Shown piece by piece: positions 18,353 to 27,268 of a stretch of 64,000 nt of DNA. A program made the translations under genes and the position numbers. The stretch spans positions 930,001 through 994,000 of the forward strand of contig AP027924.1 in NCBI GenBank assembly GCA_036322855.1. The letters run 5' to 3'. The notes under the pieces were generated by a model that saw only the letters and a list, made by a program, of their open reading frames with translations, did not search any database and had not been told where the DNA came from. The number at the start of each line of letters is the position of its first letter. Positions within the stretch are counted from its first letter, which is position 1. This DNA is from Improbicoccus pseudotrichonymphae (lineage in GTDB: Bacteria > Bacillota > Clostridia > Oscillospirales > Acutalibacteraceae).

Positions 18353-19081
18353 ATGAAATTTAAATATTCAGGTTTGCTTTTTCTTTTGTTGATTTCAGTG
18401 AGTTCCGTTTTTGGGGAAATGGTAACAACGACCCTGAAAGATACGGCCACAAAAATTTCTTGTGTCGAAGAAGTTGGTGATGTCTCCGAAGGAGGAAATG
18501 TCAATAAACAAACCGCCAATGAAGCAAGATATAATGAAGAGTGGGAGAAGATTTCAGATAAATACGATGAAGTCAAAAGAGTATTATCGTTATTGCCTTT
18601 GGAGTTTCAATCAGAATTTAAACAAAAATTGAAAGAATTGGAAAAAAAAGTTATTGATTTAGAAATCGGAATGATGAGGGAAACCATCGATAAAAATTTT
18701 CGTATGATGGAGGAAATGGGCGTTAAAAATTTTGTTAATCACACATACGATCTTTGGGCTAGTTCGGGGAATGTATATCGTGACGCAAAAGAAGAGAAAA
18801 AAATGAAAAAAGCTGCAAATGAGTATTTGGAGCATTTACTTGCCAATGGTGAAAAGGGCAGAAATGAGGCTTTTAATAATAATTTAGAAAATTTAAAATT
18901 TTGTCTTAAAAATAACAAGGAATTTAGAGATTCTTTGCTATCCAGGCATTTTTCTGATAATTTTCATGAAGAACTAGGAAGTATTTTTGTAGATATTTTG
19001 AAAAAATTGGAGGAATTAGAAAAATCAAATAAAGTTGAAGCGCAAGAGTTGCTACCCGACAAGAAAATCGACAATACGTAA
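18353..19081 (+). CDS. Secreted helical protein of unknown function
   Basis: A 242-residue protein starting at the ATG at 18353, with a typical signal peptide (MKFKYSGLLFLLLISVSSVFG, cleavage before EM). The mature part is charged and helical (about residues 60-110 form a likely coiled coil), with no cysteine pairs apart from a few single ones. No family is recognised. It is convergent with the minus-strand family gene and its stop abuts the decayed remnant at 19085. It is not a GA-tract family member: it lacks the leader and the MKKE signal. Confidence 0.6.
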   Translation: MKFKYSGLLFLLLISVSSVFGEMVTTTLKDTATKISCVEEVGDVSEGGNVNKQTANEARYNEEWEKISDKYDEVKRVLSLLPLEFQSEFKQKLKELEKKVIDLEIGMMRETIDKNFRMMEEMGVKNFVNHTYDLWASSGNVYRDAKEEKKMKKAANEYLEHLLANGEKGRNEAFNNNLENLKFCLKNNKEFRDSLLSRHFSDNFHEELGSIFVDILKKLEELEKSNKVEAQELLPDKKIDNT

Positions 19082-19084
19082 CAA

Positions 19085-19168
19085 TAGCTAAAATAAAAGA
19101 AATTATCTTATTATTTTTATTAATCTTCTTATTATTTTTATCTATTATATTGTTTTTTTCTCATAAGG
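19085..19168 (-). pseudogene. Decayed start of a second operon gene
   Basis: Directly after the stop of the minus-strand family gene, the sequence reads as a degraded copy of the signal region of the gene at 21878. It has ATGAG, an A-rich run, an early stop (MRKKQYNR*), then recognisable NNKII-like and ILAI-like codons. It shows that the left inverted arm once also carried the downstream partner gene. Confidence 0.6.
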
Positions 19169-20162
19169 GTTGAACCGGTGGCTTCTTTTCTAAATACGGC
19201 GCCAGCTCCTGAGAAATAAGAAAATAAATAGTATCACCACCAATTTTAACTTCAACGTAAGCATTAACCAGACGAAATTCAGGGTTTTTCTGATTCTCCA
19301 ATAACTCACACGCATGTTTCACAACACTCTCAGTGGTTGGTTTAACATCATTAATTTTAAGATAATCTAAAAAACAATCCTCGCCTTTAATAATTGCGAC
19401 AATAAATTTAGAATAACTACTTAATTTGTCGATTTTATTTTCGTAATTAGACTTAACCTTTACTTGCGACAAAGCATCACTGAAATCTCGTAAAATTTCA
19501 TTTACAAATTCAGGTATTCCCCCACAATTTCCCATTATGACAATTAAATTCTCAAAACCTATATCATCTTCGTTTTTTTTTCCTATACTGTGAGTTAAAT
19601 AACTTTCATTTCCAATTTGGACCTTTTTAAGATCAGTTTCAGGTTCAGTTACCTCAGGTTCATCCTCAGATTCATCCTTAAGAAGTTTATCCTCAGGAGA
19701 TTTAGCATCAAGTTCAACTTCCTTAATTCCAACTACATTAGATTTAATTGCATTATATATAACTTTTATAACTTTATATATAACTAAAGCACCAACGCCT
19801 GAGACACAAACGCCGACAATAGTTTTAGCTAAATCTAAAAGCCATTTAGATTTATCAACCGCATCGTTCTTTTTACTTTCATCTTCATTTTCGCCTTCAC
19901 CTTCGTCTTCGTCTTCGTCGTTTTTTTTAACATCATCTTCATCTTCTGATATTTCAACACCATCTTTATCTTTGCCTTCCATTATTTCAACAGTTTCCTT
20001 GCTATTCGTTTCCTTGCTATCTACAAGTTGACTATCAGATGTAACAACCCCAACAAAAGACTGACAACACATGACAACAGCTAAAATAGAAGATATTATC
20101 TTATTATTTTTACTAATCTTCTTGCTATTTTTATTATCATCTATACTGTTTTCTTTTTTCAT
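19161..20162 (-). CDS. GA-tract family protein, main ORF out of frame with leader (state 1)
   Basis: A 333-residue main ORF from the internal start MKKENS. It has an export signal (IISSILAVVMCCQSFVGVV), a very acidic spacer (DE-rich, about residues 60-95), a second hydrophobic segment (TIVGVCVSGVGALVIYKVI), an acidic linker and the family C-terminal domain (SSYSKFIVAIIKGE, VVKHACELLEN, IYFLISQELAPYL). It matches the gene at 20787 residue for residue except near the last position (QPL versus QLL). The difference is upstream: its leader is 88 nt from this start, so the leader is not fused. A GGGGA lies 7 nt before the ATG. The function is unknown. Confidence 0.75.
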   Translation of the reverse strand: MKKENSIDDNKNSKKISKNNKIISSILAVVMCCQSFVGVVTSDSQLVDSKETNSKETVEIMEGKDKDGVEISEDEDDVKKNDEDEDEGEGENEDESKKNDAVDKSKWLLDLAKTIVGVCVSGVGALVIYKVIKVIYNAIKSNVVGIKEVELDAKSPEDKLLKDESEDEPEVTEPETDLKKVQIGNESYLTHSIGKKNEDDIGFENLIVIMGNCGGIPEFVNEILRDFSDALSQVKVKSNYENKIDKLSSYSKFIVAIIKGEDCFLDYLKINDVKPTTESVVKHACELLENQKNPEFRLVNAYVEVKIGGDTIYFLISQELAPYLEKKPPVQPL

Positions 20163-20250
20163 AGAGAGGTCCCCATGAGAGACCTCTCTCTCTCTCTCTC
20201 TCTCTCGAATTGAGAGAATTCATGAGAGATTTAATAAACTTATTTTTCAT
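20137..20250 (-). CDS. Leader mini-ORF overrunning the main start (state 1)
   Basis: A 37-codon ORF behind GGAGGAAAGGTT. It begins MKNKFIKSLMNSLNS, passes through the GA tract as Arg-Glu repeats and then reads out of frame across the main ATG (20162), ending on TGA about 23 nt inside it. Ribosomes on this ORF would cross the main start, which could suppress or re-time initiation there. Confidence 0.6.
   Translation of the reverse strand: MKNKFIKSLMNSLNSRERERERGLSWGPLYEKRKQYR
20175..20196 (-). repeat. (GA)11 microsatellite, left inverted copy
   Basis: Eleven uninterrupted GA units (read on the minus strand). Between the flanking TTC and GTCTC there are 23 nt, against 28 nt in the right copy. 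The 5-nt difference changes the frame between leader and main ORF. Confidence 0.97.
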
Positions 20251-20304
20251 AACCTTTCCTCCTCTGATCTTGAAATATAAATCAGCAAGAATACTGATAA
20301 AGTA

Positions 20305-20332
20305 ATTATAGCATTTTGAATTTGATTGTCAA
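20305..20332 (-). promoter_or_regulatory. Near-consensus promoter, left copy
   Basis: On the minus strand: TTGACA, 16 bp, TATAAT, followed by the ATCAG-loop-CTGAT hairpin and GGAGG. It is identical to the promoter of the divergent copy at 20705. Confidence 0.85.
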
Positions 20333-20338
20333 ACAGAA

Positions 20339-20453
20339 TTATGCGAAGCATTTTAATGCGACATTATTTAGCGGCGACTTTGTCTCCGCAGGAGACAACT
20401 TAGAGCCGCATGTTTCTTTGGGTGTACCCGTTTCTTTGCGCCAAAGAAATGGG
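20339..20453 (-). repeat. GC-rich dispersed upstream repeat, copy 1
   Basis: Contains the hairpins GTCTCC-tgc-GGAGAC and CTTTG-gcg-CAAAG, plus GCGGCTCTAAG and AAAATGCTTCGCATAATT next to the promoter. It is much richer in GC than its surroundings and recurs upstream of four other family loci. Confidence 0.8.
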
Positions 20454-20586
20454 TGAAAGAGAAATAAAATGTTTTTAATTAAAAAAATGAGTACCAAATA
20501 TAAAAATTATTTTACATAAAATACCAATCTATAAATTTTATATTTAAGTGTTTGTTAAATATTTTATAAAATTTATTTCTTCCGTA

Positions 20587-20699
20587 CCCATTTCTTTTAT
20601 AAGAAACGGGTACACCCAAAGAAACATGCGGCTCTAAGTTGTCTCCTGCGGAGACAAAGTCGCCGCTAAATAATGTCGCATTAAAATGCTTCGCATAAT
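20587..20699 (+). repeat. GC-rich dispersed upstream repeat, copy 2
   Basis: Same unit as at 20339, opposite orientation, upstream of the promoter at 20705. The outer hairpin is altered here (TTCTTTTATAAGAAA instead of TTTCTTTGGCGCAAAGAAA). Confidence 0.8.
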
Positions 20700-20704
20700 T
20701 CTGT

Positions 20705-20732
20705 TTGACAATCAAATTCAAAATGCTATAAT
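20705..20732 (+). promoter_or_regulatory. Near-consensus promoter, right copy
   Basis: TTGACA, 16 bp, TATAAT, then ATCAGTATTCTTGCTGAT as a 5' hairpin, then GAGGAGGAAAGG before the ATG at 20787. Confidence 0.85.
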
Positions 20733-20786
20733 TACTTTATCAGTATTCTTGCTGATTTATATTTCAAGATCAGAGGAGGAAAGGTT

Positions 20787-21881
20787 ATGAAAAATAAGTT
20801 TATTAAATCTCTCATGAATTCTCTCAATTCGAGAAGAGAGAGAGAGAGAGAGAGAGAGGTCTCTCATGGGGACCTCTCTATGAAAAAAGAAAACAGTATA
20901 GATGATAATAAAAATAGCAAGAAGATTAGTAAAAATAATAAGATAATATCTTCTATTTTAGCTGTTGTCATGTGTTGTCAGTCTTTTGTTGGGGTTGTTA
21001 CATCTGATAGTCAACTTGTAGATAGCAAGGAAACGAATAGCAAGGAAACTGTTGAAATAATGGAAGGCAAAGATAAAGATGGTGTTGAAATATCAGAAGA
21101 TGAAGATGATGTTAAAAAAAACGACGAAGACGAAGACGAAGGTGAAGGCGAAAATGAAGATGAAAGTAAAAAGAACGATGCGGTTGATAAATCTAAATGG
21201 CTTTTAGATTTAGCTAAAACTATTGTCGGCGTTTGTGTCTCAGGCGTTGGTGCTTTAGTTATATATAAAGTTATAAAAGTTATATATAATGCAATTAAAT
21301 CTAATGTAGTTGGAATTAAGGAAGTTGAACTTGATGCTAAATCTCCTGAGGATAAACTTCTTAAGGATGAATCTGAGGATGAACCTGAGGTAACTGAACC
21401 TGAAACTGATCTTAAAAAGGTCCAAATTGGAAATGAAAGTTATTTAACTCACAGTATAGGAAAAAAAAACGAAGATGATATAGGTTTTGAGAATTTAATT
21501 GTCATAATGGGAAATTGTGGGGGAATACCTGAATTTGTAAATGAAATTTTACGAGATTTCAGTGATGCTTTGTCGCAAGTAAAGGTTAAGTCTAATTACG
21601 AAAATAAAATCGACAAATTAAGTAGTTATTCTAAATTTATTGTCGCAATTATTAAAGGCGAGGATTGTTTTTTAGATTATCTTAAAATTAATGATGTTAA
21701 ACCAACCACTGAGAGTGTTGTGAAACATGCGTGTGAGTTATTGGAAAATCAGAAAAACCCTGAATTTCGTCTGGTTAATGCTTACGTTGAAGTTAAAATT
21801 GGTGGTGATACTATTTATTTTCTTATTTCTCAGGAGCTGGCGCCGTATTTAGAAAAGAAGCCACCGGTTCAACTCTTATGA
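20787..21881 (+). CDS. GA-tract family protein, leader fused in frame (state 0)
   Basis: A 364-residue fusion of the 31-codon leader (MKNKFIKSLMNSLNSR plus Arg-Glu run) with the 333-residue main protein from 20880. The main part matches 19161-20162 almost completely: export signal, acidic spacer, membrane segment and family C-terminal domain. The leader-to-main distance is 93 nt, in frame. It overlaps the next gene by ATGA, so the two are co-translated. Whether the fusion blocks export, changes topology or is cleaved cannot be read from sequence. Initiation could also occur at 20880, which has GGGGA upstream. Confidence 0.75.
   Translation: MKNKFIKSLMNSLNSRREREREREVSHGDLSMKKENSIDDNKNSKKISKNNKIISSILAVVMCCQSFVGVVTSDSQLVDSKETNSKETVEIMEGKDKDGVEISEDEDDVKKNDEDEDEGEGENEDESKKNDAVDKSKWLLDLAKTIVGVCVSGVGALVIYKVIKVIYNAIKSNVVGIKEVELDAKSPEDKLLKDESEDEPEVTEPETDLKKVQIGNESYLTHSIGKKNEDDIGFENLIVIMGNCGGIPEFVNEILRDFSDALSQVKVKSNYENKIDKLSSYSKFIVAIIKGEDCFLDYLKINDVKPTTESVVKHACELLENQKNPEFRLVNAYVEVKIGGDTIYFLISQELAPYLEKKPPVQLL
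20831..20858 (+). repeat. GAGA(AG)12 microsatellite, right inverted copy
   Basis: 28 nt of purine dinucleotide repeat with one phase break (GAGA then AGAG). Its partner in the inverted copy has 23 nt with no break, which indicates replication slippage since duplication or conversion. Confidence 0.97.
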
Positions 21882-23122
21882 AAAAAGAAAACAATATAAT
21901 AGACAAAAATAATAGGAAGATTAGTAAAAATAATAAGATAATATCTTCTATTTTAGCTGTTGCTATGTCTTGCCAACTATTTGTTAGATGTGGTGGATTT
22001 GCTGTAATTGCTGTAGATAAAAAAGACAACTATGAAAATAGTATTGTTGAAGAAGAATATGATCTTTACGATCCAGAAAGTATTCCTGAAAATGAGAATG
22101 AAAAAAATTCTAAAAAAACTTTTAATTCTAAAGATTTAGTTTTTTTGTTATTACCGGCGCATCTAATCGGAATGTTTTTGATTTATCGTTTTTGTTTTAA
22201 TAAAAAATCCGGTGATAACGAGGGGCAGCTATCGTCGTTTAATAAAAGTTCATTTGAACAACCAAAGCAACGGCAAGAAGACATATTTCCAAAATTCGAA
22301 GGCATTATTATTAACGATAAAATTAACGATAAAAAGCAATTATCGTCGTCTAACAAAGATACACATAACGATAAACATGTGATTTTGCAAGATGTTGGCA
22401 CGCATCCAAAAAATGCAAAAAGTAACAAAGAGGAGAAATTTGAACCATTTGGTGAAATAGAGTCAGGGACTTACGAAAACGAAGATGGATTTAAGGTTGT
22501 ATATGCTGCCTTAAGATCTATACCGAATGTTGAAATACGCAATGAAATAGTTGGATGTTATTCCAGTAATCTTAGCAAACATAGAGAAATGAGGCATGAA
22601 GGGGCGTCAAACAATGATAGAGGTTATCGAGGTGAACATATTGATAAGTTTTATTTCACCAGAGACCGAGAAAACAAATTAAATACTGAGGAATTTTTAA
22701 AGTTAAGAGAAAACTTCATAGAAAAAACAGGAGGCATCAACAAAAAAAATAGTACTAATTTTGATATTTTGTATGATCTTGAGATTGCACTTGTTTTCAT
22801 TTATTTGTCGTCTAGTTCACCTGGAGGATTGGGGTTGTTGGAAGAAAGTCCTTTATTGTTGAGAAAAATTGGCATACTAGCTCTCGAAGATATTATAAAT
22901 AAAAATATAGAAGGTAATTGGTCAAACAATTTTTTAAATGGGATATCTTTCTGGTTAGATAGATTAAGAAATGGGGTTTGTTCCCATGATGTTTATGTTA
23001 ATATCTTTTCGTCTGTAAGTACTAATCCTATTAACTTAATACCTGATACAATAAAAAGTCTTTTTCGAGAATTCTTAAAAAAACTTCCTGCAAATTGGGA
23101 AAAATTTCAAATTAAAAATTAA
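21878..23122 (+). CDS. Second gene of family operon: exported or membrane protein of unknown function
   Basis: A 414-residue protein whose first 35 residues copy the family export signal (MKKENN, NNKIISSILAVAMSCQ) but without leader or GA tract. Instead its ATG overlaps the previous stop (ATGA), so translation is coupled. A short acidic segment and a second membrane helix (LVFLLLPAHLIGMFLIYRF) follow. Then come a linker and a C-terminal region of about 230 residues unlike other family members and unlike any domain I recognise. The shared signal shows shuffling of one N-terminal module onto different C-terminal domains. Confidence 0.7.
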   Translation: MKKENNIIDKNNRKISKNNKIISSILAVAMSCQLFVRCGGFAVIAVDKKDNYENSIVEEEYDLYDPESIPENENEKNSKKTFNSKDLVFLLLPAHLIGMFLIYRFCFNKKSGDNEGQLSSFNKSSFEQPKQRQEDIFPKFEGIIINDKINDKKQLSSSNKDTHNDKHVILQDVGTHPKNAKSNKEEKFEPFGEIESGTYENEDGFKVVYAALRSIPNVEIRNEIVGCYSSNLSKHREMRHEGASNNDRGYRGEHIDKFYFTRDRENKLNTEEFLKLRENFIEKTGGINKKNSTNFDILYDLEIALVFIYLSSSSPGGLGLLEESPLLLRKIGILALEDIINKNIEGNWSNNFLNGISFWLDRLRNGVCSHDVYVNIFSSVSTNPINLIPDTIKSLFREFLKKLPANWEKFQIKN

Positions 23123-24507
23123 TCTTCTATGAAACTGTAGGAAAACCCCAGCATTATCCAAAAATATATGACCATGAAGGTCATTTCTGAAAGTATTCCT
23201 TTCTCGAATGTTGCGTGTGCCAAATATGCAGATAATATCGAGAAAAAATCTATAATAATAAATAGATTTTTAGAGTATTTTTTTTTAAAAATTTCGTAAA
23301 ACAACTTTAGAATTGTTCCTACACAAAAAAACATAAAAAGTGAAAATCCAACTATTCCGTAAGACACAAGAATGGTCAAGTATGAATTGTGTAAGTCGGA
23401 GAAAATAAGTCCTCCGTTTATGTAATAATTACCAAAATTAACTAAATTGCCCCTACCTATTCCAAAAATAGGATGTGTCAAAAAAAGTCTTATTCCTTGT
23501 TTAAATAAAATTATTCTTCCGCTACTTATATCTTGATTTTTTTTGTAATTTTCTCTCCCTATTTTTATATTTTCTTTGATTGAATTGTTATTTACGGTGT
23601 TTAATACGGAGTTTTCGGTAGTTATGTTGTCAATTTTTATATTTTTAGTACTACAAATATTGTTTATAAAATATGACATTATGTTTTGCACAAAATTTCT
23701 TAATAAAAATAAAACCAGAAAAAAAATAGTAATCATAAATGCCGAATATAAGAATTCTTTTAGAAAATTTATTTTTTTTACAGAAGAAAAATTTATTATT
23801 TTAGTTATAAAAAACTTTATAATAAAATAAACTGCGATGAGTATAAATGATGCGTTTGAATCTGATAAAAATAGAGATAATATGTTAACAAATGTCGAAA
23901 AATTGAGTAAAAATTTAAGTCTTTGGTTTATATTTATGTTAATTTCATTAAACAAATATACAGAAACAACGGAAACGGCGGACACAAATGCTGTTAGATT
24001 TGAATTTGTATAAAAACCGGTAAATCTGTCTTGGGCAATCAAAAACTTAATTCCCAAATTTGGTTTTAATAATAAAAATAAAATTCCTGAAATTGATGTT
24101 AAGCAAGAAAATACTACAAAAAACAATAAAATAAAATTGATTTCTTTCTTAACGTATTTTTCTTTGGTGTTGTTTTTAATTCCAAAAAATATAAAAAAAC
24201 ACATTACACTGTGATATACGAAAGTCAAATTCACAGAAAAATCTGGAGAAATATTTAAAAATATTGTTATTAGTCCAGAAAAAATGAAAAGTAGAGCTGT
24301 TTTTTTGTATTTTATATTCAGCTTTTCGGGTTCCCTGAAAATAAAATAAAAAAGTAAAAATACTCCCCAAATCAGAACTACGCATTTTGCACAAAATGCA
24401 ATGTAATCAATAAAAATCAATGTTTCCAAAAAAGAAAGGATTACATATGTAATTCTAAAAAAACTTGTATTAATTAAAACTTTTTTAAGATTATTAGAAT
24501 TTAGCAA
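23119..24507 (-). CDS. O-antigen ligase/polymerase-like membrane protein
   Basis: A 462-residue polytopic protein with about ten membrane helices. A large loop near residues 290-380 contains SSGRIILFKQG, LTHPIFGIGRGN and DLHNSYL, the arginine/HPxxGxGxxN/HNxYL signature of Wzy_C-type O-antigen ligases and bactoprenol-linked polymerases. It overlaps the downstream end of the family operon by 4 nt on the opposite strand. Together with the aminotransferase and sugar-phosphate transferase next to it, it probably builds or transfers a surface polysaccharide. Confidence 0.82.
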   Translation of the reverse strand: MLNSNNLKKVLINTSFFRITYVILSFLETLIFIDYIAFCAKCVVLIWGVFLLFYFIFREPEKLNIKYKKTALLFIFSGLITIFLNISPDFSVNLTFVYHSVMCFFIFFGIKNNTKEKYVKKEINFILLFFVVFSCLTSISGILFLLLKPNLGIKFLIAQDRFTGFYTNSNLTAFVSAVSVVSVYLFNEINININQRLKFLLNFSTFVNILSLFLSDSNASFILIAVYFIIKFFITKIINFSSVKKINFLKEFLYSAFMITIFFLVLFLLRNFVQNIMSYFINNICSTKNIKIDNITTENSVLNTVNNNSIKENIKIGRENYKKNQDISSGRIILFKQGIRLFLTHPIFGIGRGNLVNFGNYYINGGLIFSDLHNSYLTILVSYGIVGFSLFMFFCVGTILKLFYEIFKKKYSKNLFIIIDFFSILSAYLAHATFEKGILSEMTFMVIYFWIMLGFSYSFIED

Positions 24508-25709
24508 TATTTTTCATTTAAGATTTTTTTCAAATTATCGGCAACATAAAAAGCATCTTCCTCATTCATTAAATTATGAACGGGCAGGGTTATTTCGTTT
24601 TTATAAACTTTATATGCGTTAGGAAAATTCTTTATATTGAAACCTTTATTTTTATAAACAGTGAACATCGGCAACGGTTTGTAGTGTATGTTAGTATCTA
24701 TATTTTTTTCAGACATGCTTGACATGATTTTATTTCTGTAATTCTCGTCCTTATCAACCAAATTCACTATGTAAAGATGGCAAGAAGAACTATCAATTTT
24801 TTCGTCTTCTTGAAAAATTTTCAAATTTTGATCACATAAAACTTCATTATAAATTTTTACAATTTTTTTTCGCATTTTATAGATTTCTTCGATACGTTCC
24901 AATTGAGCTAGGCCAATAGAAGCGTGTATATCTGTCATGTTGCATTTGAAACCCGGAACTAAAATATCATACTCCCATTTTTTGAGTTTCGCCTTTGAGT
25001 AGGCATCAACACTTTGGCCATGCAATGAAAATAAAGATAACTTCTGATATATTTCATCATCCGATATATTTTTGTTTAAATTCCAGGTCACAGCACCTCC
25101 CTCGGCACATGTTAAATTTTTAACTGCATGAAAAGAAAACACAGTAAAATCGGCCAACATACCACTTATTTTTTCCTGTTTATAAGCTCCGAATGAATGA
25201 GAAGAATCGGCCAATATGACAATTCTTCCGATTTTTTCCTGCAAAAAATTTTTGGGTTTAAAATCCCCTTTTTTTGTTTCTAATATTTCAAAAATTTTAT
25301 CGTAATCACATAATATGCCACCTAAATCAACCGGAATGATTACTTTTGTATTTTTGTTTATTGCTTCAAATACTTTTTCATAATTCATCTGTAAAGTATT
25401 TTCATCTATGTCCACCAAAACAGGCTTTGCGCCGACATGATATATTACATTACATGTGGCAGCATATGTATACGGGGTCGTTATTACCTCGTCACCTTCC
25501 TGTATATCTAAAATTCTTAAAACCATCTCAAGACAAGAGGTCGCCGAATTCATACATTTAGTTTTTTTTGTTTGGCATATGTAGCTTATATTTTGTTCAA
25601 ACTCTCTTACTTTGTTTCCTGTGGTTATCCATCCGGATTTTAAAGTATCAATAACATGTGATATTTCTTTTTCGGTTATATCCGGAGGAGAGAACTCAAT
25701 TTTTTTCAA
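24501..25709 (-). CDS. DegT/DnrJ/EryC1/StrS-type sugar aminotransferase
   Basis: A PLP-dependent enzyme of about 402 residues that aminates nucleotide-linked keto-sugars. It opens with the family's SGWITTGNKVREFE segment and has the TPYTYAATCNVI stretch, the VDLGG region and the PLP lysine in SFHAVKNLTCAEGG. An ATG exists at 25736, but AGGGGG (25716-25721) sits 6 nt before TTG 25709, which is the better start. It overlaps the ligase-like gene by 7 nt and closely follows the sugar-phosphate transferase: a three-gene polysaccharide operon. Confidence 0.88.
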   Translation of the reverse strand: MKKIEFSPPDITEKEISHVIDTLKSGWITTGNKVREFEQNISYICQTKKTKCMNSATSCLEMVLRILDIQEGDEVITTPYTYAATCNVIYHVGAKPVLVDIDENTLQMNYEKVFEAINKNTKVIIPVDLGGILCDYDKIFEILETKKGDFKPKNFLQEKIGRIVILADSSHSFGAYKQEKISGMLADFTVFSFHAVKNLTCAEGGAVTWNLNKNISDDEIYQKLSLFSLHGQSVDAYSKAKLKKWEYDILVPGFKCNMTDIHASIGLAQLERIEEIYKMRKKIVKIYNEVLCDQNLKIFQEDEKIDSSSCHLYIVNLVDKDENYRNKIMSSMSEKNIDTNIHYKPLPMFTVYKNKGFNIKNFPNAYKVYKNEITLPVHNLMNEEDAFYVADNLKKILNEKYC

Positions 25710-25719
25710 GGAAATCCCC

Positions 25720-26445
25720 CTATGAAAAAATTCCAATAAATGTAAAAATTAAAACCTTTAAGTCTTGAAAAAACCCAATATTTTTAATGTATTCTAAATT
25801 ATATTTCATTTTATTTGGTAAAATATCTTTTAAATATGTTTCGAAATAATTTTCACTGTCTGGGATTTTATCAGATTCATTTCTAAATTCAACAGATGCC
25901 CGAGAGGTAAGTCCGGCCGGCAAGAGTAAAGTTGCCAACATTTCTTTCGAATATTCATTTACAAATTTTTGTATTTCCGGGCGTGTACCTACAAAAGTCA
26001 TGTCTCCGTAAAAAATATTAAAAAGCTGGGGAAATTCATCTATTCTGAATTTTCTCAGAAACTTTCCCATTTTGGTTATTCTTTTATCATCATTTAGAGT
26101 AATTTTGACTTCGCTATGAGAATCTATGTACATAGTTCTAAATTTAATTATACTAAATGTTTTACCAAACTTCGTAACACGTTTCTGCCTAAAAAAGATA
26201 CAACCTTTTGAATCGAATTTTATTAAAATAGGAATTAAAATAAAAAACGGTGACAATATTAAAATCAAAACCAAGGATAACAAAAAATCAAAAATTCTTT
26301 TTAAAATCAGGAATTTTTTTCTCTTTAAGAGTAATTTATAGTACGGTTTTACATATTCATTTTTTAGGAAATCCGGCAAATATTGCCAATCGGGTAAGAT
26401 AAAATTAAACATAGTATATGCTCTATATAGCCAAATTAAAATCAC
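25720..26445 (-). CDS. Undecaprenyl-phosphate sugar-phosphate transferase
   Basis: Up to 241 residues; a later ATG (26412) gives MFNFILPDW and is also plausible. One membrane hairpin (LLSLVLILILSPFFILIPILI) is followed by the bacterial sugar transferase domain: FFRQKRVTKFGKTFSIIKFR, the KFRIDEFPQLFN motif and GTRPE. These monotopic phosphoglycosyl transferases place the first sugar phosphate on the lipid carrier. As the first gene of the operon it would initiate the glycan that the other two genes modify and polymerise or ligate. Confidence 0.87.
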   Translation of the reverse strand: MILIWLYRAYTMFNFILPDWQYLPDFLKNEYVKPYYKLLLKRKKFLILKRIFDFLLSLVLILILSPFFILIPILIKFDSKGCIFFRQKRVTKFGKTFSIIKFRTMYIDSHSEVKITLNDDKRITKMGKFLRKFRIDEFPQLFNIFYGDMTFVGTRPEIQKFVNEYSKEMLATLLLPAGLTSRASVEFRNESDKIPDSENYFETYLKDILPNKMKYNLEYIKNIGFFQDLKVLIFTFIGIFS

Positions 26446-26587
26446 TACTTTTATCCTATTCTATTTATTAAAAAGTAAAATGCAAAAAATATAAATTTTT
26501 AATTGAATATTTTTTACAAATAATTTGCGAATAATATTTCCGATAATGCAAAAAATAATCTGTAAATCTTTGCATAACGGAGTTTAT

Positions 26588-27268
26588 ATGTTCGTTTCCT
26601 TGCTGCGTACACTGATTTTATACGCTATAGTTATGCTTGCCATAAAGTTTATGGGTAAAAGGCAGATAAGTGAGTTGCAGACTTCGGAATTAGTTATAAT
26701 GTTTTTAATGTCGGATATTGCCGCAATACCTATGCAAAATACCTCACAACCACTTGTAAGCGGATTGATACCAATAGCTGTTCTTATATGTTGTGAAATG
26801 TTTATTTCTGTGTTGATGATGAAATTTCCAAATTTTAAAAGTTTTTTGTGCGGGAACGCGGTTATAGTTATAAATGATGGCAAAATAAATCAAAGAATGC
26901 TCAAAGAGCTTCGTATGGATGCGGAAGATCTTTTAGAACAGTTAAGACAGGTAAATGTGTTTTCGATAAAAGACATTGCATATGCCATAGTAGAAACTAA
27001 CGGTAAGCTAAGTGTTATAAAAAAAAGTGAAAAACAACCTCCCGACGCGAATACCCTGGAAGTCAATGTTCCATCTGCTGTTTTGGAAACGGTTGTTGTT
27101 TGTAACGGCAATATAAATAATTCATCTCTTGATATGTGTTCTTTAAGTGAGTCGTGGCTTCGAGAAATATTGAAAAAAGAGAATATTCTTCTCGAGGATA
27201 TATTTTTAATGACTGCCAATAAAAATAAAGAATTTAATATAATAAAGAAAAATCAAGGTGAATCATGA
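26588..27268 (+). CDS. DUF421/YetF-like membrane protein
   Basis: About 226 residues from the ATG at 26588 (CGGAG upstream). Three N-terminal helices (RTLILYAIVMLAIKF, a SELVIMFLMSDIAAIP helix, IAVLICCEMFISVLM) precede the soluble DUF421 domain (AVIVINDGKIN, LKELRMDAEDLLEQLR, VFSIKDIAYAIVETNGKLS). In spore-formers such proteins are often linked to spore membranes, but the biochemical role is not established. It overlaps the next gene by ATGA. Confidence 0.82.
   Translation: MFVSLLRTLILYAIVMLAIKFMGKRQISELQTSELVIMFLMSDIAAIPMQNTSQPLVSGLIPIAVLICCEMFISVLMMKFPNFKSFLCGNAVIVINDGKINQRMLKELRMDAEDLLEQLRQVNVFSIKDIAYAIVETNGKLSVIKKSEKQPPDANTLEVNVPSAVLETVVVCNGNINNSSLDMCSLSESWLREILKKENILLEDIFLMTANKNKEFNIIKKNQGES

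Larger units (their letters stand above)
19169..20436 (-). repeat. Left arm of large inverted duplication
   Basis: About 1268 nt that match 20601-21873 in inverted orientation, covering the upstream repeat, promoter, leader and whole main ORF. Every segment compared by eye is identical except the GA tract; the 5-nt length difference between the arms equals the tract difference. Confidence 0.9.
20601..21873 (+). repeat. Right arm of large inverted duplication
   Basis: About 1273 nt, the partner of 19169-20436. The unique core between the arms is about 160 nt. Outside the arms similarity falls abruptly to the decayed remnant on the left and the intact gene at 21878 on the right, which suggests gene conversion or a recent duplication limited to this unit. 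Confidence 0.9.

Noticed and set aside
20339..20699. Hairpin-rich region between divergent copies considered as a phage attachment site or origin
   Set aside because: No integrase, initiator boxes or tRNA remnants are nearby, and the same unit recurs upstream of other family genes.
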